A stretch of 64,000 nucleotides of DNA, taken from NCBI GenBank assembly GCA_965219035.1, contig CBDCMR010000003.1:930001-994000 (forward strand), given 5' to 3'. This document shows positions 35,701-44,329 of the stretch, piece after piece. Numbering within the stretch: the stretch's first letter is position 1; the number at the start of each line of letters is the position of its first letter. The DNA comes from CBDCKN01 sp965219035 (GTDB taxonomy: Bacteria; Gemmatimonadota; Gemmatimonadetes; Longimicrobiales; Gaopeijiaceae). Below the pieces are notes generated by a model, which saw nothing but the letters and a program-made list of their open reading frames with translations, was not told where the DNA came from and searched no databases. The translations under genes were made by a program, and so were the position numbers.

Positions 35701-36044
35701 CTCGATCTGTCCGGACTGAAGCGGGGCTGCATGTCGAACGCCTGTCCCGACGCGATGCGGATTGCCAAACCTCCGCCGATGGGTATGGTGTAGAGATCGC
35801 CCAGAAGATCGAACACCAGGGTCTGCCCGTCGTCGCTGACGTCCACGTTCATCCAGGTCCCCTCGTCCGTCTCGAAGGAGAGCTGGGTCGCAGGGCCGAG
35901 GGACTGATCGACGTCCCATGAGGCTTCTTGCGTCGAGCTCGGACTCGCCCGCGTAGGCCCCGGAGCATCTTGGGCCGAGATCAGGCTGGACGTCGGGAGG
36001 GCCACGAGCGCGGCGCCAATCAACATCGACATGGGCTGGGTCAT
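32745..36044 (-). CDS. Secreted TolB-propeller / amidohydrolase fusion protein
   Basis: A 1099-residue exported protein. A signal peptide (to about 24, LISAQ) precedes a long WD40/TolB-type propeller with repeated FSPD and SPDG blades (PRFSPDRSSIAFISDRDGNF, FSPDDQWIAYATWTDAD, PSPDGEWVAFTER). From about residue 680 an amidohydrolase domain follows: metal-binding HVH-type site in IIPGIVDVHAHVRGA, YGVTTSHDPSSST, VEHSLPVP, GAHGQLQGLGAHWE and the terminal DLVVLDENPLDSIQ. The combination is common in secreted prolidase/dipeptidase-like proteins. The tail is a proline-glycine run (PPPPPPPPGGNGG). Intact; the substrate is unknown. Confidence 0.85.
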   Translation of the reverse strand: MTQPMSMLIGAALVALPTSSLISAQDAPGPTRASPSSTQEASWDVDQSLGPATQLSFETDEGTWMNVDVSDDGQTLVFDLLGDLYTIPIGGGLAIRIASGQAFDMQPRFSPDRSSIAFISDRDGNFNLWLMDPDGSNPRQVSKEENREVNSPAWAPGGQHVYVRKHFVDERSLGAGEVWMYHVSGGAGLQVTERDGWQKDQGEPAASGDGRYLYYSRNVYPGQTFQYDKNVYQTIYAILRRDLTTGEERTVVRRPGGSITPRPSPDGTKLAFIRRVRLNSVLFLHDLETGEEWPLFDGLDRDMQEAWAIHGVYTQYDWTPDGSSIVIWGQGKIWRVDVATGEANIIPFTARVEQTIHEALRFQQEVAPESFDVRMLRDVTTSPAGRFVAYSALGKLYLKELPLEVPRRLTRGDAIEFAPAFSPDDQWIAYATWTDADRGRIRVVRTYGSGGRAVVTTPGHHTEPSFSPNGSWIVYRSTEGDQVRGPSHGQNPGIFIVPVDGSEEPRRVRRSGTKPGFDHTGERIFVNETADGSHQLVSVDLHGTDEVVHFQSENATQIVPSPDGEWVAFTERYRTYLATFPRSGRTVTLGPDEKGFPMAQVSENTGEYLHWSGDGRSLHWSLGPEYFTRDLTETFSFVRGGTSEAADPEASGLDIGFSRASDVPSGVVALVDARIIALGADSDEGGGVIERGTIVVTGNRITALGPTNRVAVPTEAHRVDVTGKTIIPGIVDVHAHVRGASNGILAQASWSFLANLAYGVTTSHDPSSSTSTVFTNSEMIRAGMKVGPRLFSTGTILYGAESDAKAVVNSDEDARRHVARMKAVGAFSVKSYNQRRRDARQRIIKAGRELQMMVVPEGGSLVYNNMTMVLDGHTGVEHSLPVPVVYDDLAQLFGQSSSGYTPTLVVGYGGLWGENFWYERTNVWQNERLLRFVPRDVVDPRSRRRVMAAGDEDFNHVAIARGAKAIQDAGGLVALGAHGQLQGLGAHWELWMFVQGGMSEVEALRVATINGAHYLGLDADLGSLEMGKLADLVVLDENPLDSIQHSESVNMVMVNGRLYDEDLNEIGNHPRERMPLYWERRPTGARPPPPPPPPGGNGG

Positions 36045-36119
36045 GATATCCTCGGCAAACGCCCCGCACCGAGGCCCGGGGCGTCCCTGATCACGGGACC
36101 GTGGCCGGTCCGATAGCGG

Positions 36120-37082
36120 TCAGTCCGTTTTGTCCAGCGGGTTCTCTGCAAGGACCCTCTGCAGCTTCGGGTGCTTGACCCACAGGTAATACCCCATGCA
36201 GACCGAGGCCAACAGATTGCCGATGGCAATGGCCCACCACGCCAGGGGACCCAGGAGGAACTCGGCTGCAAGCGCCATCATACCCATGAAGAACGCCTCG
36301 AAGGCGACGAAGAGCATTACCCCGGCCAGGATGAGGGGAGGCGTGTCCTCGGCGTAGGTCGCGATGGCCGCTGCCACGAAGCCGGTGGCGATAAACGCGC
36401 TGATGTGGAGAACCGTGTATCCCATCACGGTCGCGCTCGACACGTTGACCGTGCCCAGATCGGTGGAGCCCAGGAAGAGGGCGGACCCCAGAGCTCCCGG
36501 TGTGAAGAAGGGCTGCCCACGCCCCATATCGATGATGAGGAACCAGAGGGCCACCACACCGGCACCGATGAGGCCGGACATCAGTCCCTCCTTGACCATG
36601 CGGTGCTCTCCCAGGATGGCCCACCACGATACAGGCGGCGTGGCGCCTGTGAGGTGGAGGAAGCCCGTCAGAACCACACCGGCGATGAGGTTGCCCGCCA
36701 GCACGGCGGGCCAGCCGAGCTCCGCGACCACGTCCACGCCGGTGACCGAGACGCTCGTATAGAAGACGATGTCGAAGAGGGCGAATCCGAGTACGAGCCC
36801 CAGGAAGACATTGGGTGCCGTATACATCTTCGACAGCGTCCACGACACGAGGAGGCCGACCGTGATGAATGCGGCGTAGTGGATGAGCGTGTAGAGGAAG
36901 ACGGGGCCCAGGCTCCGGCTGATGTCCCCGGTGCCGAGAAGGGCGCCCGCAAGAAACGCCGGAGTTCGGAACGGCTCACCCTCGGAGCCGTCGATGATCA
37001 GGAACCAGAAGGCCAGGGCAGTGGCGCCCAGGCATCCGGCCACGACACCCCGAGGAACCACCCCGCCAAAACGCTCCCTCAT
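36120..37082 (-). CDS. Integral membrane protein with two tandem homologous halves, unknown function
   Basis: The 320 residues contain about eight helices in two repeats. GCLGATALAFWFLIIDGSEG then PFRTPAFLAGALL in the first half corresponds to GLIGAGVVALWFLIIDMGRG and PFFTPGALGSALF in the second; LYTLIHYAAFITVGLL corresponds to GYTVLHISAFIATGFV. The end WVKHPKL is basic. It closes the intact aa3 oxidase operon, overlapping the small gene upstream by four bases, so a role in oxidase assembly or as an accessory subunit is plausible. I know no named family. Confidence 0.7.
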   Translation of the reverse strand: MRERFGGVVPRGVVAGCLGATALAFWFLIIDGSEGEPFRTPAFLAGALLGTGDISRSLGPVFLYTLIHYAAFITVGLLVSWTLSKMYTAPNVFLGLVLGFALFDIVFYTSVSVTGVDVVAELGWPAVLAGNLIAGVVLTGFLHLTGATPPVSWWAILGEHRMVKEGLMSGLIGAGVVALWFLIIDMGRGQPFFTPGALGSALFLGSTDLGTVNVSSATVMGYTVLHISAFIATGFVAAAIATYAEDTPPLILAGVMLFVAFEAFFMGMMALAAEFLLGPLAWWAIAIGNLLASVCMGYYLWVKHPKLQRVLAENPLDKTD

Positions 37083-37240
37083 GGCGCCCCCTTTTGTCCC
37101 TGCGCCCCGTCACCGTGCAGGCGTTCCTTCTTGAGCTGCTTGAACAGGAATATGCCGAACCCTATGCCCAGGGAGACCGGCACGGCGGCCATTATGACGC
37201 CACCGAGGAACAACCCCAGTCGCAGACCCTCGTTGTCCAA
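37079..37240 (-). CDS. Small single-helix membrane protein, oxidase operon
   Basis: Fifty-three codons from a TTG at 37240 with GGAGTGGTAGG just upstream. It reads NEGLRLGLFLGGVIMAAVPV, a helix continuing SLGIGFGIFLF, then KQLKKERLH. Its stop overlaps the next ATG as ATGA, which supports translation. Small one-helix subunits of this size are common in oxidase operons, but no family is recognised. Confidence 0.6.
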   Translation of the reverse strand: MDNEGLRLGLFLGGVIMAAVPVSLGIGFGIFLFKQLKKERLHGDGAQGQKGAP

Positions 37241-37298
37241 CCTACCACTCCATCTCGAAGGATCGCTGCTTGCGGATCATAACTGGCTCGACACCCGT

Positions 37299-37565
37299 CT
37301 AGAACTCGGTGATTACGGCCAAGATCAGAATGATCGCCAGTGGAAGCGGCGAGGCGGCCAACAGCCAGAGACGCCGAGGCTCGTAGCGGAGATGCATGTA
37401 GTACATCGCCACCAGCAGCGCCTTGTAGCAGGCCATGATGATCAATCCCGTAGCGAGCCAGACCTTCGGGAGATCGAGGAACGCGTATCCGACCTCGGCC
37501 AATGTCAGCACGAGGAGGACGACCCAGATGAGAAAATACCGGGGCTCGGCATGCTCTTCCATCAT
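37299..37565 (-). CDS. coxD: Cytochrome c oxidase subunit IV (prokaryotic type)
   Basis: An 88-residue protein with three helices: YFLIWVVLLVLTLAEVGYAF, VWLATGLIIMACYKALLVAM and LPLAIILILAVITEF. The motif KALLVAMYYMHLRYEP is the subunit IV signature. It is ten bases after coxC, on the same transcript as the rest of the operon. Confidence 0.85.
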   Translation of the reverse strand: MMEEHAEPRYFLIWVVLLVLTLAEVGYAFLDLPKVWLATGLIIMACYKALLVAMYYMHLRYEPRRLWLLAASPLPLAIILILAVITEF

Positions 37566-37575
37566 TACTCCTCGC

Positions 37576-38232
37576 TCATATCAGGTAGACGATGGTGAAG
37601 AGAATGATCCACACCAGATCCACGAAGTGCCAATAGAGGCCGATGACTTCAACGCCGCGGTGGTCCTCCTTCGAGTACCCCCCGCGGAGCGCCTTGCCGA
37701 ACACGAACCAAAGGGCGAGCACCCCTAGGCTAACGTGCGCTCCGTGGAAGCCGGTCATTGCGTAAAACGTCGCGCCGTAGAGGGGGCCGCCGAGGGCCGG
37801 GCCTCCGTGTGGGTTCCCACGGCCCACTGGGTGATAACTCTCCACCATCGGAACGAATCCCTCTCCGGACAGCACGGTGTACTCCACGGCCTGAATGCCC
37901 ACGAAGAGCGTTCCGATCAGGATCGTGGCCAGGAGCCAGATCTTCAGGCCTTTCTGATCTCCGTGCTGGATGGCCGCAAAGGCCTTCACCATCGTCACCG
38001 AGGAGCAGATCAGGAAGAAGGTGTTGAGGGCTGTCAGCGGGACGTTCAGGATCACGCCCGGATTCGTCCAGTGCTCCGGATGTGCGAATCGCAGGATGAC
38101 GTATGAGCCGATCAGCGACGTAAAGAACATCACCTCGCTGAGCAGGAACACCCACATGCCCAGCTTGTTGTTGTACACCTTCATCCCGGGCATGGGCCTA
38201 CGGTCCATCGTCGCGGTTGCAGCGTGGCTCAT
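37576..38232 (-). CDS. coxC: Cytochrome c oxidase subunit III
   Basis: A 218-residue protein with seven helices. NNKLGMWVFLLSEVMFFTSL is the start of the family core, GATFYAMTGFHGAHVSLGVL its second block, and VIGLYWHFVDLVWIILFTIV the last helix. It is complete, in contrast to the truncated, fused copy at 28045. It lies four bases after coxA. Confidence 0.9.
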   Translation of the reverse strand: MSHAATATMDRRPMPGMKVYNNKLGMWVFLLSEVMFFTSLIGSYVILRFAHPEHWTNPGVILNVPLTALNTFFLICSSVTMVKAFAAIQHGDQKGLKIWLLATILIGTLFVGIQAVEYTVLSGEGFVPMVESYHPVGRGNPHGGPALGGPLYGATFYAMTGFHGAHVSLGVLALWFVFGKALRGGYSKEDHRGVEVIGLYWHFVDLVWIILFTIVYLI

Positions 38233-38235
38233 AGG

Positions 38236-40026
38236 TCAGTCTCCGGGGACGGGTACAGGAGTGGGCGCTTCGACGCGCTGTCCTCCGGCGTCGCTCGTCG
38301 CTGGCGGCACGTCTTGGGGATAGAAGTCCTCCTCGGTGTCAGGGTGGCTGTACTCGTACGGCCCGCGGTAGACGATGGGCATCTCAGGGAAGTTGCCATG
38401 GGGCGGAGGCGACGGAACGGTCCACTCGAGCGTGCAGCACTTCCAGGGGTTGTTGCCGGCCTCTTTACCCTTGAACAGGCTCCAGATGAAGTTGGCCGCG
38501 AAGATGACCTGCACGCCGGCGAAGATGAACATGTTGATGGATATGAACGTGTTCGTCGGCTGGAGAGCCTGCAGGAACTCGTACTGGTTGGGGTCGTAGA
38601 TGCGGCGCATCATCCCCTGTACGCCCAGGTTGTGCATGGGCCAGAACGTCAGGTTGTAGAAGATGAACGACAGGACCCAGTGGACCTTGCCCCAGCCTTC
38701 GTGCATCAGCCTTCCGAACAACTTCGGGAACCAGAAGGTGATACCGGCGAAGATCCCGAACAGGGTGCCACCCACGAGCACGTAATGGAGGTGCGCCACG
38801 ATGAAGTAGGTGTCGTGGATGTAGATATCTACCGGCGCCACCGCCATGAAGATTCCCGACAGGCCGCCGATGATGAAGAGCGCTACGAACGAGACGGCGT
38901 GGAGAAGCGGCGTGTCGAGGTGGATGTTCCCGCGCCACAGCGTCCCAAGCCAGTTGAAGGTCTTGATGGCCGACGGCACGGCGATGACCACCGTGGTGAC
39001 CATGAACGTCATGCCCAGGAGCGGGTTCATGCCGCTCTGGAACATGTGGTGCCCCCATACGATCCATCCCAGGAACGCGATGGAGGCGATAGCCACGACC
39101 ATGGCGTGGTACCCGAAGATCGGCTTCCGTGACCTGCAGGAGATGATGTCCGAGACGAAGCCCATGGCCGGAAGGATCAGGATGTAGACTTCCGGATGAC
39201 CGAAGAACCAGAAGATGTGCTGCCACAATAGCGGCTCGCCGCTCCCCTCGACGCGGAAGAACGCGGTCCCGATGGTCTGGTCGAAGAGCAGCAGAATGAG
39301 CCCGCCCGTCAGGATCGGCACGGCCAGCAGGAGCAGCCAAGCCGTGACGAAGAGTGCCCAGGTGGCCAGGGGAATCCGGAACCAGGTCATGCCCGGCGCC
39401 CGCATGTTGATTACCGTGGAGACGTAGTTGATGGCGCCGGTGATGGACGAGAAGCCCACGATGATGAGGCTGACCAGCCAGAGTATCTGACCCATGTACA
39501 CGCCGGTCCACTCACCCGACGTGCTCAGGGGCGCGTAGGACGTCCAGCCCGCTCCGGCCGCTCCCCCCTCTACGAAGAAGCTGGCCAGCATGACCGCACC
39601 GGCGACCGGCACGATCCAGAAGGAAGCCATGTTGAGGCGCGGGAACGCCATGTCGTCGGCGCCGATCTGGAGGGGGATCAGCAGATTGCCGAAGACACCC
39701 GCCAGCATGGGCATGAGCGCGAAGAAAACCATGAAGGTGGCGTGCATCGTCACCAGCGAGTTGTAGAACTCTGGCAGGATGATTCCGCCCGGAGCCATCG
39801 TGTCCGGCAAAAGGTTGCCGAGGGGAATCGGCTGGCCGGGGAACCCGAGTTGCCAGCGGACCATCCCGGCCAGGATGCCGCCCACCAGCAGGAAGAACAG
39901 CGCGGTGAAAAGGAACTGCCGCGCGATCATCTTGTGATCGGTGGAGAAGATGTACGTCCTGATGAAGCCGAGCTCGTGATGCTCCTCGTGCCCGGTGTGG
40001 GCCTCCGCTACGGTCGTGGTGCTCAT
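38236..40026 (-). CDS. coxA: Cytochrome c oxidase subunit I
   Basis: The 596-residue catalytic subunit that reduces O2 at haem a3-CuB and pumps protons. It shows FSTDHKMIARQFLF, the low-spin haem His in MHATFMVFFALMP, the CuB His-Tyr motif FGHPEVYILILPAMGFVSDI, the HH pair in WGHHMFQSG, and the haem a/a3 His pair in VAHLHYVLVGGT. The YILILPA.G motif with Glu absent from 'GHPEVY..I..P.FG' and the length suggest an A-type oxidase. It overlaps coxB by four bases and is intact. Confidence 0.95.
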   Translation of the reverse strand: MSTTTVAEAHTGHEEHHELGFIRTYIFSTDHKMIARQFLFTALFFLLVGGILAGMVRWQLGFPGQPIPLGNLLPDTMAPGGIILPEFYNSLVTMHATFMVFFALMPMLAGVFGNLLIPLQIGADDMAFPRLNMASFWIVPVAGAVMLASFFVEGGAAGAGWTSYAPLSTSGEWTGVYMGQILWLVSLIIVGFSSITGAINYVSTVINMRAPGMTWFRIPLATWALFVTAWLLLLAVPILTGGLILLLFDQTIGTAFFRVEGSGEPLLWQHIFWFFGHPEVYILILPAMGFVSDIISCRSRKPIFGYHAMVVAIASIAFLGWIVWGHHMFQSGMNPLLGMTFMVTTVVIAVPSAIKTFNWLGTLWRGNIHLDTPLLHAVSFVALFIIGGLSGIFMAVAPVDIYIHDTYFIVAHLHYVLVGGTLFGIFAGITFWFPKLFGRLMHEGWGKVHWVLSFIFYNLTFWPMHNLGVQGMMRRIYDPNQYEFLQALQPTNTFISINMFIFAGVQVIFAANFIWSLFKGKEAGNNPWKCCTLEWTVPSPPPHGNFPEMPIVYRGPYEYSHPDTEEDFYPQDVPPATSDAGGQRVEAPTPVPVPGD

Positions 40027-40706
40027 CGGTCGTCATCCTCTTCTGCTTGCTGGCCGGCAAGCCAGGCTTGGAAGTCGGCCTGCGAGTGGACCGTGACGGA
40101 TCCCTTCATGCGATAGTGACCGAGTCCACACAGCTCTGCGCAGGCGAGCGTGAACTCACCCGTGCGGGTCGCCTCGAACCAAACCGGTATCATCATGCCC
40201 GGGACCGCGTCCTGCTTCACCCGAAACTCGGGAAGGAAGAAGGAGTGGAGCACGTCTTCGGCGCGGAGGTTGATCACGACGGGCCGATCCACCGGGATGT
40301 GCAGCGCGTTGCGAGATACGAAGTCGTCCGCGGTGCCGAGCTGATTGTCGGCTCCCGCGTACGTGGCGTTCCACTCGAACTGCTTCGCCGTGATGTCGAT
40401 CTGGTAGGCGTCGGGCGGAATGTTGGCCGGATCCCGGATCTCGTCCCAGAGCCCCTTGGAGTAGATGACAAGCCCCATGACGATGACGAACGGGGTGATG
40501 GTCCAAACGACTTCGGCCTTGGTGCTCCCGTGCATGTACTCGGCCTTGCGACCCTCCTTGTAGCGGTACTTCACCAGGAATACCACCAACGTGATCTCCG
40601 TGATGAAGAACACGATTCCCGTAATCCACAGGATCACGTAGTAGAGGTCGTCCAGGGCCGGTCCGAAGGTGGAAACGGTTTCCGGCATGAGCCAGGAAAA
40701 GTTCAT
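40023..40706 (-). CDS. coxB: Cytochrome c oxidase subunit II
   Basis: A 227-residue subunit with two N-terminal helices and a cupredoxin domain. The CuA ligands are in VLHSFFLPEFRVKQD (His) and LACAELCGLGHYRMKG (Cys-Glu-Cys-His-Met). Unlike the plus-strand copy it has no fused haem c, so its electron donor must be separate; the cytochromes c and the cupredoxin encoded just upstream are candidates. It overlaps the coxA start by four bases. Confidence 0.95.
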   Translation of the reverse strand: MNFSWLMPETVSTFGPALDDLYYVILWITGIVFFITEITLVVFLVKYRYKEGRKAEYMHGSTKAEVVWTITPFVIVMGLVIYSKGLWDEIRDPANIPPDAYQIDITAKQFEWNATYAGADNQLGTADDFVSRNALHIPVDRPVVINLRAEDVLHSFFLPEFRVKQDAVPGMMIPVWFEATRTGEFTLACAELCGLGHYRMKGSVTVHSQADFQAWLAGQQAEEDDDR

Positions 40707-40794
40707 CCCACTCGTCTCCCGAGCTTGAGTTTGAGTCTCACAATCACGACGGGTCGGACCCGTTGGCCGACGCTGACCGGCGGACCCGGCACTT

Positions 40795-41652
40795 CTAGTC
40801 TATGTCGACGGCCATGCCGTGGTCGTGGAGATCGACGGCCTCACCCAACGGCACCAGAGCGCCGGCCATGGAAGCGCTGAATGTGAACGTGATCTCTGCC
40901 GTTTCGCCAGTAGCCACGGTGACGTTCTGGGTCTGTGCGCCGTAGCGCTCGTGCCACGCCTCGATGACATAGTCACCTGGGGGCAGTGTGGACAAGTCGA
41001 AACCGCCGTCGGAGCCGGAGACCGAGTGGTACGGGTGAGCGAGCACACCGATGTAGGCGGTCATCCAGCCGTGCACGTCACAGCGCACCGGAACCATGAC
41101 CTCGACGGTGCCGAAGGCGCGCGTGCTCTCCATGCTCACGGGCTGGCTCGTGTTGAAGCCGCGCTGCTCGGTGGGCGACGCGTTGATGTTGTGCAGCAAG
41201 CCGTCGCTGTTCCGGATGGTGATGTCCTGGCCCGCCATGACCCCCAAGACGTGCGGGATGTACGTGCATCCGTCCTGGTCCAGGAGCGCGGGGCTGGGGG
41301 TCGGGAACTGTAGGCTCTCCAGCCCCTCCTTCACGTAGACGAACACGTTGGCGAGGGTTCCGTTGTCGTTTGCGACAACCTCCTCGGTCATGGGCGTCGA
41401 TGCATGCTTGTCCGCACAAACCTGTTCGTCGCTCATGTCGATGGGGTCCATCGCGGGAGCGCCTCCCTCGAAGGCGACGGTGCCGGCGATATTGCCCGCC
41501 GTGGCCGCGTCGACCGGGCTCTCCATCGCCATGGATCCGCCACCGGAGTCCCCGGAGCCGCTTCCACCGCCGTCACCCCCACCACAACCCACGGCCAAGA
41601 GCGTCACAAGCGCGGGGATCATCACCCAGGGCAGTTCAGTTCGATCCGACAT
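40795..41652 (-). CDS. Cupredoxin-like lipoprotein with carboxypeptidase-regulatory domain
   Basis: A 285-residue surface or periplasmic lipoprotein (lipobox LLAVGC, then a Gly/Ser-rich linker). The region about 55-190 is a plastocyanin-like domain of the methylamine-utilisation type, with a possible type 1 copper site formed by His in DGLLHNINASP and the Cys and His in MVPVRCDVHGWMTAY. It is followed by a carboxypeptidase-regulatory/Ig-like fold (FDLSTLPPGDYVIEAWHERY). It lies between the cytochromes and coxB, which suggests a copper electron carrier for the oxidase. That role is inference. Confidence 0.75.
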   Translation of the reverse strand: MSDRTELPWVMIPALVTLLAVGCGGGDGGGSGSGDSGGGSMAMESPVDAATAGNIAGTVAFEGGAPAMDPIDMSDEQVCADKHASTPMTEEVVANDNGTLANVFVYVKEGLESLQFPTPSPALLDQDGCTYIPHVLGVMAGQDITIRNSDGLLHNINASPTEQRGFNTSQPVSMESTRAFGTVEVMVPVRCDVHGWMTAYIGVLAHPYHSVSGSDGGFDLSTLPPGDYVIEAWHERYGAQTQNVTVATGETAEITFTFSASMAGALVPLGEAVDLHDHGMAVDID

Positions 41653-41676
41653 ACATCCTCCGATACTGTGAATGGT

Positions 41677-43311
41677 TCAACCTTGTGTCGATTCGGTCTC
41701 TTCCACGATCTCACCTTCACGCTCTCGCTGCGCCCTACCGACCACGAGAATCCCCAGTCCCGCCGTGAGCATCATGGCCACCAGAGGAGCAACGAACACC
41801 GTGTTGGGCGTGGGCTCCTGGAGGAACAAGAAGTACCACGAGCTCACGGAGCCACGCGTGCCCGACTCTCCGTTGTCCCCGTCCCAGGCGAAGAACGCCA
41901 CCGGAATGGCCTGGCCGGTGATGAAGTCCAGATCGCCCTCGTCCTCGGTGAGCAGGGTGCGAGTAAACATAACCTGCCACTGCCCGTCCTCGTGGGAGGT
42001 GCTCGCGGCGAGATCCTGTCCGTCCGACGGGTAGCTCTCCGTGCCGATCCCCCGGGCCTCGCCCTCGAGGGCCGTGCTTCGGTCGCTCTGCCACTGCCAG
42101 AGGTAGACCGGTCGACGGTTGTCGCCCCGCATGAAGTACGGGCGCTCCATCCCCTGCGGCATCTGCATGGGGAACTGGAGAAGGAGCTGGTCCGGTGTGG
42201 GTCCCGACTCGGGTGGGTCTCCCTCCTTGGGGCCCATGAAGGAGATGACCTGCGACTTCCAGTCGGCCCAGTCCGGATCGGGGCTCAGGCTGGGGTCGCT
42301 CCAGCGGACCCGCACGGCGACCTCCTGGCCGTCGTGGAGCGCCTGGACCCACACGCCGTCCACACGAGGGTCGAACCAGCGGGGCTTCACGATGATCTGT
42401 CCCGCCAGCGGGATATAGGCCGGCTCGGCGGTGTCCCACTGGGGGTCGTCCACGGACGTGGGAAGCGGTATGTCCTCGAGCAGTGCGGCCCGTACGACCT
42501 CGTTGATGCCGGGCTCTTCCTCGGGGGAGAAGCTCCGGACGTAATGCGCCAGCGCCCAGAGCTGGTCGTCGGCCATGACCTGGGCGTCGATCAGGTCCGA
42601 GAAGTTGGGCATGGGGGTCCCGTCCAGGCCCGTCCGAAGGCTGCGATAGATATCCTCCACCGTACCACCACCGTTGAACAGCCAGTTCTCCGTGAGATCG
42701 GCCGCTCGGATCGGGAAGTCGCTGTCGTCGCCAAGGGTGGGCGAGGACTGCCCCTCCCCACGACCTTGGTCGCCATGACACTTCCAGCACTCGATGGCGT
42801 CGTACTGGGCCCTGCCCTCGGCGAGCACTTCGTCCGACACCCGGGTGGGGCGGCCGAAGTCGAGGGGCTCGGGGACTTCGTCAGGTGAGAAAAAACGCGA
42901 GAAGCCCTTGAGGTATTGAACGAGGGCATCGCGCTCCTGCCGCGACAGCAGATCTTCCCAACCCGGCATAGTCGTACCGGGCATCCCAAGGTCGATGACG
43001 TTGAGGATGTCCTCGTCGGTTGGGAGCTCCCCGCTGGCCGTCGACCGGATCTGGTAGAGGGCCTGAGTGAAGTCGCGCGGGCGAGGGAGCATCATCTCGG
43101 CGCCCGGGCCCGTTCCCGTCCCGTCGACGCCGTGGCACCCGGCACACCACCTTTCATAGGTGGCCTTCCCGAGATCATCCCCCTCCTGGCCTGCTAGCCC
43201 CGCTGCCCCCAGCCCGCCCACCAGGAAGAGCACAGATGCCGCCACCGCCAGCCGCGAGACCGGGCCGATGCGAGGATCCCTTGTCCCACACGTCCGGGGG
43301 CCCGCCGCCAT
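41677..43311 (-). CDS. Dihaem cytochrome c with C-terminal ethylbenzene-dehydrogenase-like haem b domain
   Basis: This is a periplasmic electron-transfer protein. Two cytochrome c domains carry CAGCHG and CWKCHG, with Met ligands in MPGTTMPGW and GTPMPNF. The second half (AGQIIVKPRWFDPRVDGVWV, VAVRVRWSDPSLSPDP, FMRGDNRRPVYLWQW) is the haem-b-binding domain of ethylbenzene/DMSO-family gamma subunits. A C-terminal helix (FVAPLVAMMLTAGLGILVVG) anchors it. I start at ATG 43311, which gives a normal signal peptide (RLAVAASVLFLVGGLGAAGL). The frame is open to 43518, where it overlaps the upstream stop, but that extension is made of repeated peptides. It probably shuttles electrons within this cluster. 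Confidence 0.75.
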   Translation of the reverse strand: MAAGPRTCGTRDPRIGPVSRLAVAASVLFLVGGLGAAGLAGQEGDDLGKATYERWCAGCHGVDGTGTGPGAEMMLPRPRDFTQALYQIRSTASGELPTDEDILNVIDLGMPGTTMPGWEDLLSRQERDALVQYLKGFSRFFSPDEVPEPLDFGRPTRVSDEVLAEGRAQYDAIECWKCHGDQGRGEGQSSPTLGDDSDFPIRAADLTENWLFNGGGTVEDIYRSLRTGLDGTPMPNFSDLIDAQVMADDQLWALAHYVRSFSPEEEPGINEVVRAALLEDIPLPTSVDDPQWDTAEPAYIPLAGQIIVKPRWFDPRVDGVWVQALHDGQEVAVRVRWSDPSLSPDPDWADWKSQVISFMGPKEGDPPESGPTPDQLLLQFPMQMPQGMERPYFMRGDNRRPVYLWQWQSDRSTALEGEARGIGTESYPSDGQDLAASTSHEDGQWQVMFTRTLLTEDEGDLDFITGQAIPVAFFAWDGDNGESGTRGSVSSWYFLFLQEPTPNTVFVAPLVAMMLTAGLGILVVGRAQREREGEIVEETESTQG

Positions 43312-43514
43312 GTTCTTTCGCACCCCTCGCCGAGGGCCCGCCGCGAGATTCCCCTCGAAGCGACGTTCAATCGCAGATTGCTGGAGCGTAGAGGGGAATC
43401 CGCGAAGGGCCCTGCCCGAGAGCGAAAAAGAGAACATGCGAAGGGCCCCACCCACTAGCGAGAGAAGGGATCCGACCCACCGCCCCGTCACCGCGTCCTT
43501 GGTCAGGGTGCGCA

Positions 43515-44312
43515 TCACGGCTCACCCCCTTCCTCGGCTTCCTCCCAGGTTCGGGGCTCGTGCCCCGATTGCTCGTACAGGAAGATGATCACGGACCAGA
43601 TCTCGTCCGCGGTGAGGAAGTCCTCCCAGGCCGGCATGGCCGAGTTCCAGGGCGCGCCCTCGTTGGGGAGCCCCGGGCCGCCCTTAGCGATCCGCCAGAA
43701 CACGAAGCTCTCGGTGAGCTGCGCGATAGTGCCCACGTCCTCGAAGCTCGCCGGAGTCGGGTTGAACGCTGCGGCGTAGTGCCCCTGCCCGCTGAGCCCG
43801 TCGCCGTGACAGGCGAGACAGTTCTGGTAATAGACCCGCTTGCCCTCTTCGTAATGGTCCTCCAGAGAGCCGGTGGACCTCAGAGGGTTCTGGAGCCCGG
43901 AGAGCTGCATGGTCTCACCCTGAAAGTCGATCTGGCCAGGAGGTGCCGGATGGATGGACCTGAGGCTCGGGGGTGCGGCTACCGAGGGGCGGACCTGGTT
44001 GAACGTACCGAAGGCCACCAAGACCGGAATGGCTACCATGAAGATGCTTCGCACCGTCTTGCGCTCCGGATCCACCATCGTCCGGTGGATCGGCGCCTTG
44101 AACTCGGTCCAGCGCTCTTCGTTGTCGCTCACCCAGAGCAGAACCCCCACGGCGGCCGTCAGCATGAACTGGAGAACGACGGAGTTCGGCACCGGCGCGC
44201 TGGCGATCCCAACGAGAGGAGGGAGGTACACGATGCCATAGTCCAGCAACACGTACGACAGCACCAGAACCGCGACCGCCTGACCGAACGGATGCTTGAA
44301 GTGCTTGTCCAT
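43515..44312 (-). CDS. Membrane-anchored monohaem cytochrome c
   Basis: 265 residues. Three N-terminal helices (FGQAVAVLVLSYVLLDYGIV, VVLQFMLTAAVGVLLWV, SIFMVAIPVLVAFG) precede a cytochrome c domain with the haem site NCLACHGDG and a Met ligand in NSAMPAWEDFL. The middle segment HPAPPGQIDFQGETMQLSGL resembles the linker of the cytochrome c proteins found with bd-like oxidases and nitrite oxidoreductase in Nitrospira-type genomes. It lies between the dihaem cytochrome and the next gene, each within 20 bp. Confidence 0.85.
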   Translation of the reverse strand: MDKHFKHPFGQAVAVLVLSYVLLDYGIVYLPPLVGIASAPVPNSVVLQFMLTAAVGVLLWVSDNEERWTEFKAPIHRTMVDPERKTVRSIFMVAIPVLVAFGTFNQVRPSVAAPPSLRSIHPAPPGQIDFQGETMQLSGLQNPLRSTGSLEDHYEEGKRVYYQNCLACHGDGLSGQGHYAAAFNPTPASFEDVGTIAQLTESFVFWRIAKGGPGLPNEGAPWNSAMPAWEDFLTADEIWSVIIFLYEQSGHEPRTWEEAEEGGEP

Positions 44313-44329
44313 TCGTGTTCAGCCTCCCC

